Source of the DNA: Prorocentrum cordatum
Taxonomy: Eukaryota > Sar > Dinophyceae > Prorocentrales > Prorocentraceae
Direction: 5' to 3'
DNA length: 20,000 nt
NCBI GenBank assembly: GCA_963575745.1
Contig: CAUYUJ010020556.1
Location: 107,019-127,018, forward strand
Part shown: piece after piece, positions 8,751 through 16,494 of the stretch
How the letters are laid out: every line of letters begins with the position of its first letter
How positions within the stretch are numbered: the first letter of the stretch is position 1
The notes under the pieces: generated by a model
What the model was told of the DNA's origin: nothing
What the model saw: only the letters and a program-made list of their open reading frames with translations
The model's database searches: none
Made by a program: the position numbers and the translations under genes

Positions 8751-8998
8751 TGGGGGCCGTGGGGTCTCCTCCGCTGCTCCTCCTCCACCCCCGCCTCCAC
8801 CTGAGAAACGGCTCGTCGGGGCCTGCACCCGTCCTCTGATGTTCCTTGGGACGGTTGAGCCGGGTCAGATAGGGGCTGATTGCTGCCAAGGCCTGCTGTC
8901 TTTCGGCCCCCGAACCCCCGTCTTTCTCATTATTAGCCTGTCGCCGCCTGTGCCAGCAGACTGCGTTTCAGTCGGTGCCGAAACACCCCTTACCTTAG
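8751..8998 (+). other. Spacer between coding remnants
   Basis: It includes a short CCTCCACCCCCGCCTCCACC run near 8780-8803. One plus frame (8656-9009) is open across it and protein-like toward its end, but it overlaps the better-supported frame of 8465-8750. It ends in CCCCTTACCTTAG, an acceptor-like site at 8986-8998. Confidence 0.25.
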
Positions 8999-9187
8999 AA
9001 ACGGCTTAATGGGCAATTTGTGGCAGCACATGTTGCTAGCAGTGCCAACGGAGGATATTGTCCGCCTCTGGAGCCATGGGACTTTCTCTGGGTCGACGGG
9101 GCACTTTGGGAGGCTCAGAGAGCACTCTGCTGTGCAGGCTTCTGTCCAGGTCCCCCTCGTGGGAAGCGCTTGGCGGCCCTCTGTTTG
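8999..9187 (+). CDS. Possible exon, 63 codons
   Basis: It lies between acceptor-like CCTTACCTTAG and strong donor GTAAGC at 9188. It is open throughout, phase 0 at the donor. The peptide is protein-like (FVAAHVASSANGGYC, then EPWDFLWVDGALWEAQRAL and CCAGF). The WVDGALWEA..AGF stretch loosely resembles the first strand of an RNase H fold, so this could be a second, more diverged RNase H copy; that is inference. It lies just downstream of the 8033-8750 remnant on the same strand. Confidence 0.35.
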
Positions 9188-9289
9188 GTAAGCGGTGTGG
9201 AGCCTCAGCGCATCAGCATGCGCGAGGAGTCTTGCTGTCCATGTGCCGTGGGGGAGCCCACCAGGGTTACGAGGCCCAGCGTTCTTGAT

Positions 9290-9470
9290 TACAGTGGAAG
9301 CCCATGCCAAGAAACACCATGCTTGCCTCCAGGGTGCCCTGGGTTCCTTGGGTTTCGATTGTCGTGCGATGGAAAGCGTGACGTTCCCACACCAAGAGTC
9401 CATGGACGTCCTGGGGTCTCAGGGTTGGGCTTTTTGTGGAAGGTTTCTTGTGGACGGGCCTCTACTGTAA
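9290..9470 (+). mobile_element. TA-flanked MITE, family 1, copy 1
   Basis: Starts TACAGTGGAAGCC and ends GGCCTCTACTGTA, imperfect terminal inverted repeats with TA at both ends. The inside carries GCCTCCAGGGTGCCCTGGG, TTTCGATTG and two GGTTTCTTGTGGA-type units. It is too short to code for a transposase. A TA target duplication with CAG..CTG termini fits Tc1/mariner-like non-autonomous elements (family knowledge). Copies: 9808-9971 and 18648-18839. Confidence 0.65.
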
Positions 9471-9484
9471 GGCGTGGCTTATTT

Positions 9485-9702
9485 CTAGGACATCGGAATC
9501 GGAGGATGAGGGGTAGGGTAGGGGTAGAGGTAGGAGGAGGAGGAGGAGGAGGAGGAGGAGGAGGAGGAGGAGGAGGAGGAGGAGGAGGAGGAGGAGGAGG
9601 AGGAGGGAGGAGGGAGGAGGGAGGAGGGGGAGGAGAGGGAAGGAGGAGGGAGGAGGGAGGAGGGAGGAGGCCCACCTAGGACATAATCGAGGCAAGGCCA
9701 CT
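9485..9702. repeat. (GGA)n microsatellite bracketed by short direct repeats
   Basis: The GGA run fills about 9534-9669, pure at first and then GGAGGGA. It lies between CTAGGACATCGGAATCGGAG (9485) and CTAGGACATAATCGAGGCAA (9676), imperfect direct repeats. The bracket suggests insertion or slippage with local duplication. Confidence 0.7.
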
Positions 9703-9807
9703 ACAGGATCTGTCCTCAGGCCGTCGGCCTCGGGGAAAGCTGCGTCGGGGCCCCCCTGTTGGCCGGCGGGTCGACTTTGGCGGCGGGGTGCGGGGTCCCT
9801 GCAGGCG

Positions 9808-9971
9808 AAGCTGTCTTGCACCCTGCTCGCCTCCAGGGTGCCCTGGGTTTCTTGGGTTTCGATGGTTTTGCGATGGGAAGCGTGACGTGCCCACGCCAAG
9901 AGCAGTTGACGTCCTGGGTCTCAGGGTTGGGTTTCTTGTGGAAGGTTTCTTGTGGACTGGCCTCCACTGTA
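9808..9971 (+). mobile_element. MITE family 1, copy 2 (left end eroded)
   Basis: It shares GCCTCCAGGGTGCCCTGGG, TTTCGATGG, GCGTGACGTGCCCAC, GACGTCCTGGG(T)CTCAGGG and GGTTTCTTGTGG with copy 1. Its right end, GGCCTCCACTGTA, is the exact reverse complement of the left end of copy 3 (TACAGTGGAGGCC). The left inverted repeat is not recognisable. The right end lies 3 nt before the possible exon at 9975, so the acceptor-like AG is in the sequence just flanking the element. Confidence 0.6.
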
Positions 9972-9974
9972 GAG

Positions 9975-10135
9975 TCGTCTGAAGCGGCCCCAGAGGTTGC
10001 CCTGACCTCGGCGGTGGCGCAATTGCCCACCTTCGATGCCCACCAGACTGCTAATCTGCACGGCTCTGATTGTCCAGAGATGCTGGTGGCCTGGGAGAGT
10101 GACAATCGCCTCCGCTATGGAGCTGGAACTGTTTG
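9975..10135 (+). CDS. Possible exon, ~53 codons
   Basis: It starts after CTGTAGAG (9967-9974) and ends at strong donor GTAAGA at 10136. Open throughout in the frame that joins 8999-9187 in phase 0. Peptide pieces are SEAAPEVALTSAVAQLPTFD and SDCPEMLVAWESDNRLRYGA. Together with 8999-9187 it would give a product interrupted by a 787-nt intron holding two MITE copies and a (GGA)n tract. Family unknown. If unspliced, the frame ends at TAA 10137. Confidence 0.35.
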
Positions 10136-10260
10136 GTAAGAGCAGGGTACCATAGGCTAGCCTCCTCCTCTGGCTTGCGAACCAGGGGCCCTCGACCGGC
10201 TCGTATCATCAGTACCCTCGGTGTTCTCGCCATATTCCTCCACGCCATCTTCGTTTGACT

Positions 10261-10460
10261 TCTACCCCTTTCCCTCCTCCACGTCCTCAGTCACACCCTC
10301 CCCTCTCCCTCTGTCTCCGCCTCGTCCCTGCCCCTCCCCTTAGTTCTCATTCCTACTCCGCGCGCGCTCCGAGGCTCGCGGGAGCGCGCGCGGGGAGGGA
10401 TTGGGGGTGGACGGCGGGGGAAATTATGCGGGTAGGGAGGGGGGAGGGGGGGGAGTGTCA
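10261..10460. other. Strand-asymmetric region centred on a 13-bp hairpin
   Basis: CCGCGCGCGCTCC (10358-10370) and GGAGCGCGCGCGG (10381-10393) are perfect complements around a 10-nt loop, extendable to 10356-10395 with one G:T pair. To the left the plus strand is pyrimidine-rich (CCCTCCCCTCTCCC and similar); to the right it is purine-rich (GGGAGGGGGGAGGGGGGGGA). The whole 200 bp could fold back loosely. No gene is recognised at this site. Confidence 0.7.
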
Positions 10461-10489
10461 GAGGTGGGACAGGACGTCATATAGAGTCA

Positions 10490-10699
10490 CAGTCCATAGT
10501 AAGGATGCGCTGCTTCATTAAGGCTACCCTTACGTCCCTGCTCCTTCGGCCCATCCTGAGCCAATATGGATGTCCAAGGAATTACCTAACAGCGAAGACT
10601 GATAGGTTTCTAATGGGCTAAAAAGAGAGCAGCACATTACTCCACAGGGGGGTCCGGGCAGGTGTTGGGAGTTGCCGGGCGGCAGGGTGCCCGGCTCGT
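10490..10699. other. No feature recognised
   Basis: Unique sequence of average composition between the hairpin region and the 73-bp array. It contains CCTGAGCCAATATGGATG at 10555-10572 (see rejected items). Confidence 0.4.
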
Positions 10700-11455
10700 T
10701 TTTCACCAACAGTCACACACTTCGTGCTCTTCGACTTCCCAGAACTCCATTCCCAGGCTCATTCTGAATAACCGGATGCAACAGTCACCACATACTTCGT
10801 GCTCTTCGAGATCCCAGAGCACTGAAGGGCACCTTTAGGAATACATACAAGCAGGATGCAACAGTCACACAATTCGTGCTCTTCGACCTCCCAGAACTCC
10901 ATTCCCGGGCCACATTCTGAATGCCCGGAGCCAACTGTAGGCCACTTCGTGCTCTTCGACTTCCCAGAACTCCATTCCCGGGCCACATTTTGGATGCCCG
11001 GAGCCAACTGTAGGCCACTTCGTGGTCTTCGAGTTCCCAGAACACCATTCCCGGGCCACATTTTGAATGCCCGGAGCCAACTGTAGGCCACTTCGTGGTC
11101 TTCGAGTTCCCAGAACTCCATTCCCAGGCCACATTTTGGAATTTGCACGGGAGCTATCGTTAGGCCACTTGTTTCGCCTCTTTTTTCGATTCTCTTTCTA
11201 TTTTGGGGACAACTCCCATTCTCCGGGCCACATTTTGAATTGCCCGTAGCCATCTGTAGGCAATTCTTGTCTTATTTATTTTCTTTTTTTTTTTTTTTTT
11301 TTCTCTTTTTTTTTTTGTTTTTGTTTTTTTTTTCTTTTTTTTTTTTTTTTTCTTTTTTCTTTTTCTTTGTGTTTTTTTTCTTCTTTTTTCTTATCTTCGA
11401 CTTTCCCAGAATCTCCCCATTCCTGGGCCACATTTTCAGCAGGGGCAAGAGCACG
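10700..11455. repeat. 73-bp tandem array (8 units, one split by poly-T)
   Basis: Units start (CTTCGTG or equivalent) at 10720, 10795, about 10872, 10945, 11018, 11091, 11168 and about 11264. The best units (10945-11150) have an exact 73-bp period and contain CTTCGACTTCCCAGAACTCC, ATTCCCGGGCCACATTTTG and GCCCGGAGCCAACTGTAGGC. Outer units are diverged and longer (75, 77, 96 bp). The last unit resumes at 11395 after the T tract with CTTCGACTTTCCCAGAATCT. The period is not a multiple of 3, so the long minus-strand frames cycle through registers and are not evidence for protein. Confidence 0.9.
11270..11394. repeat. T-rich tract inside a repeat unit, with TCTTAT at both ends
   Basis: Some 110 nt of T with scattered C and G (a poly-A-like tail on the minus strand) split the eighth 73-bp unit between its GTCTT and ATCTTCGAC parts. 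TCTTAT lies at 11270-11275 and again at 11389-11394. This fits either a retroposed A-tail with a 6-bp target duplication or simple T-run expansion. Confidence 0.7.
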
Positions 11456-12275
11456 ACGAGGAGGAGGACGAGCAAGACCAGGAGGACGAGGACGAGCAGG
11501 AGCAGGACGAGGAGCAGGAGGAGCAGGAGATGAAGGACGAGCAGGAGGAGGAGGAGGACGAGCAGGAGGAGGAGGACGACCAGGAGGAGGAGGACGACCA
11601 GGAAGAGGAGGAGGAGGAGGAGGGGAGGGGGAGGAGTACCAGGAGGAGGAGGAGGAGGAGGAGGAGGAGGAGGAGGAGGAGGAGGAGGAGGAGGAGGAGG
11701 AGGAGGGATAAGAGGAGGATGATGAGGGCGAGGAGGAAGTGGAGGAAATGGAGGAAGAGGGAGGAGTAAGGAGGAGGAAAGAGGAGGAGGGAGGAGGGAG
11801 GAAAAGGGGGAGCAGGAGGAGGGGAGGAGAGGAGGAGGTGAACACCAGGAGGCGGAGGACGTGCAAGACGAGGAGGACGAGAACGAGGAGACCAGGAAGA
11901 GGAGGGAGGAGGAGGTGGACGGCGGAGGGAGGGGGAGGTATTCTAACAGGAGGAGGAGGAGAGGAGGAGGCCGGAGGGGAAGAGGAGGGGAGGAGGAGGA
12001 CGAGAGCGTGGAGGAGTGAGGAGGACGAGGAGGAGGAGGGGGGGGGAGGAGAGCACCAGGAGGAGGAGAACGAGGACCATCAAGGAGGAGGAGGTGGAGG
12101 CAGGAGCGAGGAGGAGGAGGACGAGAGCACCAGGCGGTAGGGGCGAGCAAGGACGGAGGAGGACAGGGAAGAACGTACGAGGGACGAAGCAGGGAGGTAG
12201 AGGTGGAGGAGGTGGAGGACCGAGGAGGAGGAGGAGGAGGAGCAGGAGAAAGAGGAGGAGGAGGAGGCAGGCTGA
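11456..12275. repeat. ~820-bp purine GAG/GAC tract
   Basis: Almost all purine on the plus strand with interspersed C. It begins as GACGAGGAG/GAGCAGGAG mixtures, passes through a pure (GGA)n core near 11645-11705, and returns to mixtures such as AGCACCAGGAGGAGG. Imperfect longer units (GACGAGCAGGAGGAGGAGGA) suggest layered duplication. All frames are open for long stretches on both strands (poly-Glu/Arg, or Pro/Ser/Leu); none is supported as a gene. Confidence 0.95.
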
Positions 12276-12589
12276 GGCTGAGGCTGTGACTGCGACTGCC
12301 GTTGCCGCTGCGTCTGTCATCGCGAATGCGACTACGACTGCGAGAACAGCAGAATTCGACAACTGGATTTTCATCTGAATCTTAAGGGGAATGCTTTCAG
12401 ATATGCTTCTACACATCGCTGTTAGGTTGCTTTGCCGGGATAATTTTGAATGTAAATGAGACTTTCGAGGGTACTGCATCTTTGTTCAAGTGGCGTACGC
12501 CATTCCGCCACCCCCCAGAAGGAGCGAGTGCTTGCGGCGATCGTTTAAGTTATTTGGTGGGTCAGGAGCCTCTTGGATGCATCTGCGGA
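12276..12589. other. No gene recognised
   Basis: It starts as GAGGCTGAGGCTGAGGCTG and alternating GCGACTGC-type triplets, then unique sequence of lower GC. It contains the 10-bp palindrome GGCGTACGCC near 12493. Confidence 0.4.
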
Positions 12590-13165
12590 TATTCGAGAGG
12601 CTCTTGAGGTGCTTCTCTGGAGCACCTTGGACGGCTCTTTGCTGCATCTAAGGGGGCTTTTTGGGGACTTCTGGGAGGCTCTTAGGGGGCCTCTTGGGTA
12701 CCTCTTGGGGCCTCGTGGGGGCACCCCGGGGGCCCCTTGGGGGGCTCGTGGTGTCGTCTTGGGGGGGACGGCTCGAAATATCAGTTCGTATTCGGCTTCT
12801 TGACTCTTGGGGCCCTCGTGGGCCTCTCCAGGCCGTCTGCGGGGCCGTCTTGGACCCTCCTGGGCCGACCTGGGGTTTTCTCAGGAGCCCCGTGGCCCGT
12901 CTTGGGACGATCTTGGAGGCTCCTTTGGCCGTCTTGAAGGCTGCCAAAACGAAAAAGGCGAGTGTGCGAAGGATGAAAGTTCCCCTACGGAATGAAGCGA
13001 TTTTTGCTTCTTGGGGCCGTCTCGGCTGTTCTCTGGAAGCACGCTGGGGCCGTTTTGGAGGCCTCGTGGGCCGTCTCGAAGCAATCTTGAACCGTCGTGG
13101 GGCTACCCTAGGCCGTCTCGGCGTTCACTTGGATTGTCCTGGCGCTCTGTTTCGGCCCTCCTGAG
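12590..13165. repeat. Degenerate TCTTGGGGCC array, copy 3
   Basis: Same family as 5214-5640 and 6568-6765 (CTCTTGGGGGCC, CTTGGGGCCGTCTCGGC, GTCTTGGGACGATCTTGGAG). More diverged, and broken around 12945-13005 by a unique A-rich segment. Not followed by a recognisable leader. Confidence 0.7.
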
Positions 13166-13540
13166 CCTTCTTGTTGCTCTTTTGAGGCTCGGGTGGCCCC
13201 GGGGGCGCGTTGCCGAGCACCAGGACCGCCCCCAATCGGATTTTGGACCCTGCTGGAGGGTTTAGGGGGAGGCGGACAGCCAAGTGTCTCACACGCCTTT
13301 TCACCCCCAGCAAGCGGGTGTCGGCGGACTATGGGTTCTGATTGTGCGACGCGAGCGCACCTGGTCCGCCCATTCCTCCACCCCTCCTCCAGACCTCCCT
13401 CGCCCGACGCCGACCGCACCGTTGCTCCGCCGCTCAAGCCGCGACGCGGCTGGCGCAAGCCGCTCAGCCGCCCACGCCACCGGCTGGGGCCTGCTAGCAG
13501 GCACGCATGCTTCCGCCTCCAGCGCGGGCGTCCGCGGCTG
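13166..13540. other. No gene recognised
   Basis: GC-rich sequence with open frames on both strands that overlap each other fully. I see no motif or repeat. Confidence 0.35.
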
Positions 13541-13800
13541 TCATCCTCCCTGTCCTCCCCTTCCTGCTGCTCCTCCACCCTCCTCCACCCTGTCCTTCTC
13601 CTCCTCCTCCTCCTTCTCCTCCTCCTCCTCCTCCTCCCTCTTGCCCGCCTGCTCCTCCCTGATCCCCTCACCGTACTCCTCCTTCCCAAAGTCCATAGTT
13701 CCCCTTGTCGTGCTCATCCGTGTCGTCCTCCTTCCTGCTTGTCCTTGTCGTCCTTGTCTCCTTCTCCGTCTCATCTGCTTCCTCGTGCTTGCCCTCTGCT
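13541..13800. repeat. Pyrimidine-rich tract with (TCC)n core
   Basis: CTCCTCC runs are densest at 13585-13642, then TCCTTC/TTGTCGTCCTTGTC-type sequence to about 13800. Plus frames give Ser/Leu-rich peptides, minus frames Glu/Arg-rich ones. Confidence 0.8.
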
Positions 13801-14396
13801 GCTACGTCCTTATTGCTCTCATACCCTATCTCTTCATGCGTCCCAGCATCCTTCTTGTCTTCCACACCTTGTTGCCTTGTTTCCTTGTCGACCTCGTCCT
13901 CGCCACCTCGTGCATACCTATTCGTCCTTCTCCCACGTCCCTGTTTCCACTCCCTTCCTGCCCTCACGTCCGGGCGTCATGAACTTACCACGGCAGACGT
14001 TTGTTTCCCCTGTTGCGGTCTTGCTTGCAGACGGTGTCGGGGGGTTCGATCGCTGTGTTCCACTCTTGCTTCTGTCCACGACGTCGGGGGCCAGAGGGGT
14101 TCACCCTTCTCCTCCGCCTCCCCATGCGCTCTGCAGCCACGAGGTCCTCACCCCTCCCGTTCCTGCTGGAGTGTGCCATCGGCGCCGTTGCCCTTGCCTC
14201 GTGTTTGCTGTTGGGGCTCCCGGGGGGGGGTCCCGCGCCGCTGCGGCTTGATCCGCCCCGGGACCCAGGTCAGAAGGCATTCCTGAAAGGGGTCTGACGA
14301 GTACCACCCCCAGGATCAAAGAAAAAATAGCCAGACGAAGGACCTAGCCATAAGCAGTTGTGGATACCGCGTTCTAGGTCCATCGTTCGACGTGCA
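13801..14396. other. No supported gene
   Basis: The plus frame over 14001-14297 ends in a hydrophobic stretch (FLLECAIGAVALASCLLLGL) that could span a membrane. It follows an acceptor-like CTTGCTTGCAG (to 14031). Two other frames are equally open here, so I do not call a gene. 14298-14396 looks unique. Confidence 0.25.
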
Positions 14397-15662
14397 TCCT
14401 TATGGGGCCACGAAGCGTGTGAGGGGTGTGCCGCAATGGGCGGGGAACCGAATGCGAACCCTGCCACTGGGGCCTTCGGTGGAGCTCTCTATGAGGCCAT
14501 GAAACGTATGAGGGGTGTGCCGAAATGGGCGGGGAACCGCATGCGAACTCTGCCACTGGGTCCTTCGGTGGAGCTCTCTACGGGGCCACGAAACGTATGA
14601 GGGGTGTGCCGCAATGGGCGGGGAACCGCATGCGAACTCTGCCACTGGGGCCTTCGGTGGAGCTCCCTATGGGGGTGTGTGTCGAAATGGGCGGGGAACC
14701 GCATGCGAACCCTGCCACTGGGGCCTTCGGTGGAGCTCCCTATGGGCCACGAATCGTGTGAGGGGTGTGCCGCAATGGGCGGGGAACCGCATGCGAACCC
14801 TGCCACTGGGGCCCACTGGGGCCTTCGGTGGAGCTCCCTATGGGGCCACGAATCGTGTGAGGGGTGTGCCGAAGTGGGCGGGGAACCACATGCGAACCCT
14901 GCCACTGGGGCCTTCGGTGGAGCTCTCTACGGGGCCACGAAACGTATGAGGGGTGTGTCGCAATGGGCGGGGAACCGCATGCGAACTCTGCTACTGGGGT
15001 CTTCGGTGGAGCTCCCTATGGGGTGTGTGTCGAACTGGGCGGGGAACCGCATGCGAACCCTGCCACTGGGGCCTTCGGTGGAGCTCCCTATGGGCCATGG
15101 GGCCACGAATCGTGTGAGGGGTGTGCCGCAATGGGCGGGGAACCGCATGCGAACCCTGCCACTGGGGCCTTCGGTGGAGCTCCCTATGGGGCCACGAATC
15201 GTGTGAGGGGTGTGCCGAAATGGGCGGGGAACCGAATGCGAACTCTGCCACTGGGTCCTTCGGTGGAGCTCCCTATGGGGCCATGAAACGTATGAGGGGT
15301 GTGCCGAAATGGGCGGGGAACGCCATGCGAACCCTGCCACTGGGCCTTCGATGGAGCTCCCTATGGGGCCACGAAACGTATGAGGGGTGTGCCGACGAAA
15401 TGGGGGGGAACCGCATGCGAACCCTGCCACTGGGGCCTTCGGTGGAGCTCCCTATGGGGCACGAAACGTGTGACGGGTGTGCCGCAATGGGCGGGGAACC
15501 GCATGCGAACCCCGCCACTGGGGCCCACTGGGGCCTTCGGTGGAGCTCCCTATGGGGCCACGAATCGTGTGAGGGGTGTGCCGAAGTGGGCGGGGAACCG
15601 AATGCGAACCCTGCCACTGTGGCTTTCGGTGGAGCTCCTATGGGGCCACGAAGCGTGTGAGG
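14397..15662 (-). repeat. 85- to 98-bp tandem array, right arm (14 units, inverted)
   Basis: Reverse complement of the 7161-7975 array. CCTTCGGTGGAGCTC or equivalent occurs at 14473, 14562, 14651, 14724, 14822, 14911, 15001, 15072, 15168, 15257, 15345, 15436, 15534 and 15623. Spacings run 89, 89, 73, 98, 89, 90, 71, 96, 89, 88, 91, 98, 89. This reveals a four-unit higher-order repeat of about 346-350 bp: short units at 14651-14724 and 15001-15072 lack the same GCCACGAA..GAGG segment. Units here carry CCCCGCCCATTTCGGCACAC (minus strand) where left-arm units carry CCCCATTTTGGCGCAC, so each arm is homogenised separately. Confidence 0.95.
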
Positions 15663-15663
15663 A

Positions 15664-15845
15664 TGAGAGGAGGGGGAGGGGGCAGCCGGAGGAGGAGGAG
15701 GAGGAGGAGGAGGAGGAGGAGGAGGAGGGGAGGAGGAGGAGGAGCAGGAGCAGGAGCAGGAGGAGGAGGAGGAGGAACGAGGAGGGAGGAGGAGGAGGAG
15801 GAGGAGGAGGAGGAGGAGGAGGAGGAGGAGAAGGAGGAGGAGAAT
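15664..15845. repeat. (GGA)n microsatellite, right arm
   Basis: GGA runs with GGAGCA and GAACGAGGA interruptions between the 85-bp array and the inverted leader, matching the place of (TCC)n at 7083-7137 in the left arm. Confidence 0.95.
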
Positions 15846-15849
15846 AAAC

Positions 15850-15910
15850 GGTGGGCGCTGTCTCTTCAAAACGAGGATCCACCACCACAGGATGGTTGGG
15901 AAACAATCCG
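15850..15910 (-). repeat. Shared 'leader' module, copy 3 (outer edge of right arm)
   Basis: On the minus strand: GGATTGTTTCCCAACCATCC, TGTGGTGGTGGAT, CCTCGTTTTGAAGAGACA, GCGCCC. Colinear with 6993-7050. The GTTGGG side of the small hairpin is lost here. Confidence 0.75.
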
Positions 15911-16471
15911 GATCGGCACCTTACGAGGTAACAGCCCTCTGGTTTTCGCTCTTCGATCGGTCCTCGATCTTCGACTGTTGATCGTTTTTGGATCCTCGAT
16001 CCTGGTTCTTCGACCTCGCCTCGATCCTAGATCTTCGAGCGGTCCTCGGATGAACTCGACACTTTTGGGCGGCATGGAATGGAGCCAGAAGCTTTGTTCT
16101 CAGGAAGTCTCCAGTGAAACCGTCACTGTCTGGCGACATACCACAAAGGGACTGGAGAATTCGTCGGAGAAGATCCCACATGAAATCGCTATTCTCTGGT
16201 GGCCTCCTTAACCTTTCGCAGTCATCCGGTCGCCCTGCTACGCGACCTCTCTCGAGGAAGCCTTGGGCGGCATGCGTTTTCTTCCCGAGCCCTGCTTGGC
16301 CGACGTAGTGTTCCATCAGACGGGAGCAACTTGGTCATGGCAATACTGTATTGTGGCCCCGCCGCCTAACGGGAAGCGCACAGCGCTCATTGCACGGCAT
16401 TTGCGGTACGGACTTTCTCATCCAGCCCGCAACGCCTCACAGCACGTGTTTATTGCAGTCCAAAACACGTG
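15910..16471 (+). repeat. ~550-bp triplicated unit, copy I
   Basis: Opens GGATCGGCACC, has a TCGATCCTCGATC-rich segment, then GGGCGGCATG, CAGAAGCTTTGTTCTCAGGA, AGATCCCACATGAAATCGC, CTAACGGGAAGCG and a closing GCACGTGTTTATTGCAG. It starts where the inverted leader ends. One plus frame reads CSQEVSSETVTVWRH and KIPHEIAILWWP before TAA at 16209. A later frame reads LGHGNTVLWPRRLTGSAQ. The minus strand is also open over 15921-16316. Confidence 0.8.
16443..16471. other. 9-bp perfect inverted repeat
   Basis: CACGTGTTT (16443-16451) pairs with AAACACGTG (16463-16471) around an 11-nt loop, at the very end of copy I of the triplicated unit. Copy II has GCATGTGATTATTGTAG and GCACATG in the same place, so the pairing is partly lost there. 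Confidence 0.65.
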
Positions 16472-16494
16472 ATTTTTGCAATCAGCGGGTTTGG

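Noticed and set aside
10555-10572. CCTGAGCCAATATGGATG, whose reverse complement resembles the conserved end of the dinoflagellate spliced leader.
   Set aside because: I count about 14 of 18 matches with mismatches in the core, and no neighbouring leader relics or donor site. Likely chance, so not used as proof of a dinoflagellate.
10759-11253. A 164-codon minus frame with recurring MWPGNGVLG-type peptide.
   Set aside because: It is a product of the 73-bp repeat, whose period is not a multiple of 3; all three registers are open.
11272-12479. Large Pro/Ser/Leu-rich and Glu/Arg-rich frames.
   Set aside because: Direct translation of the GAG/TCC tract and the T tract.
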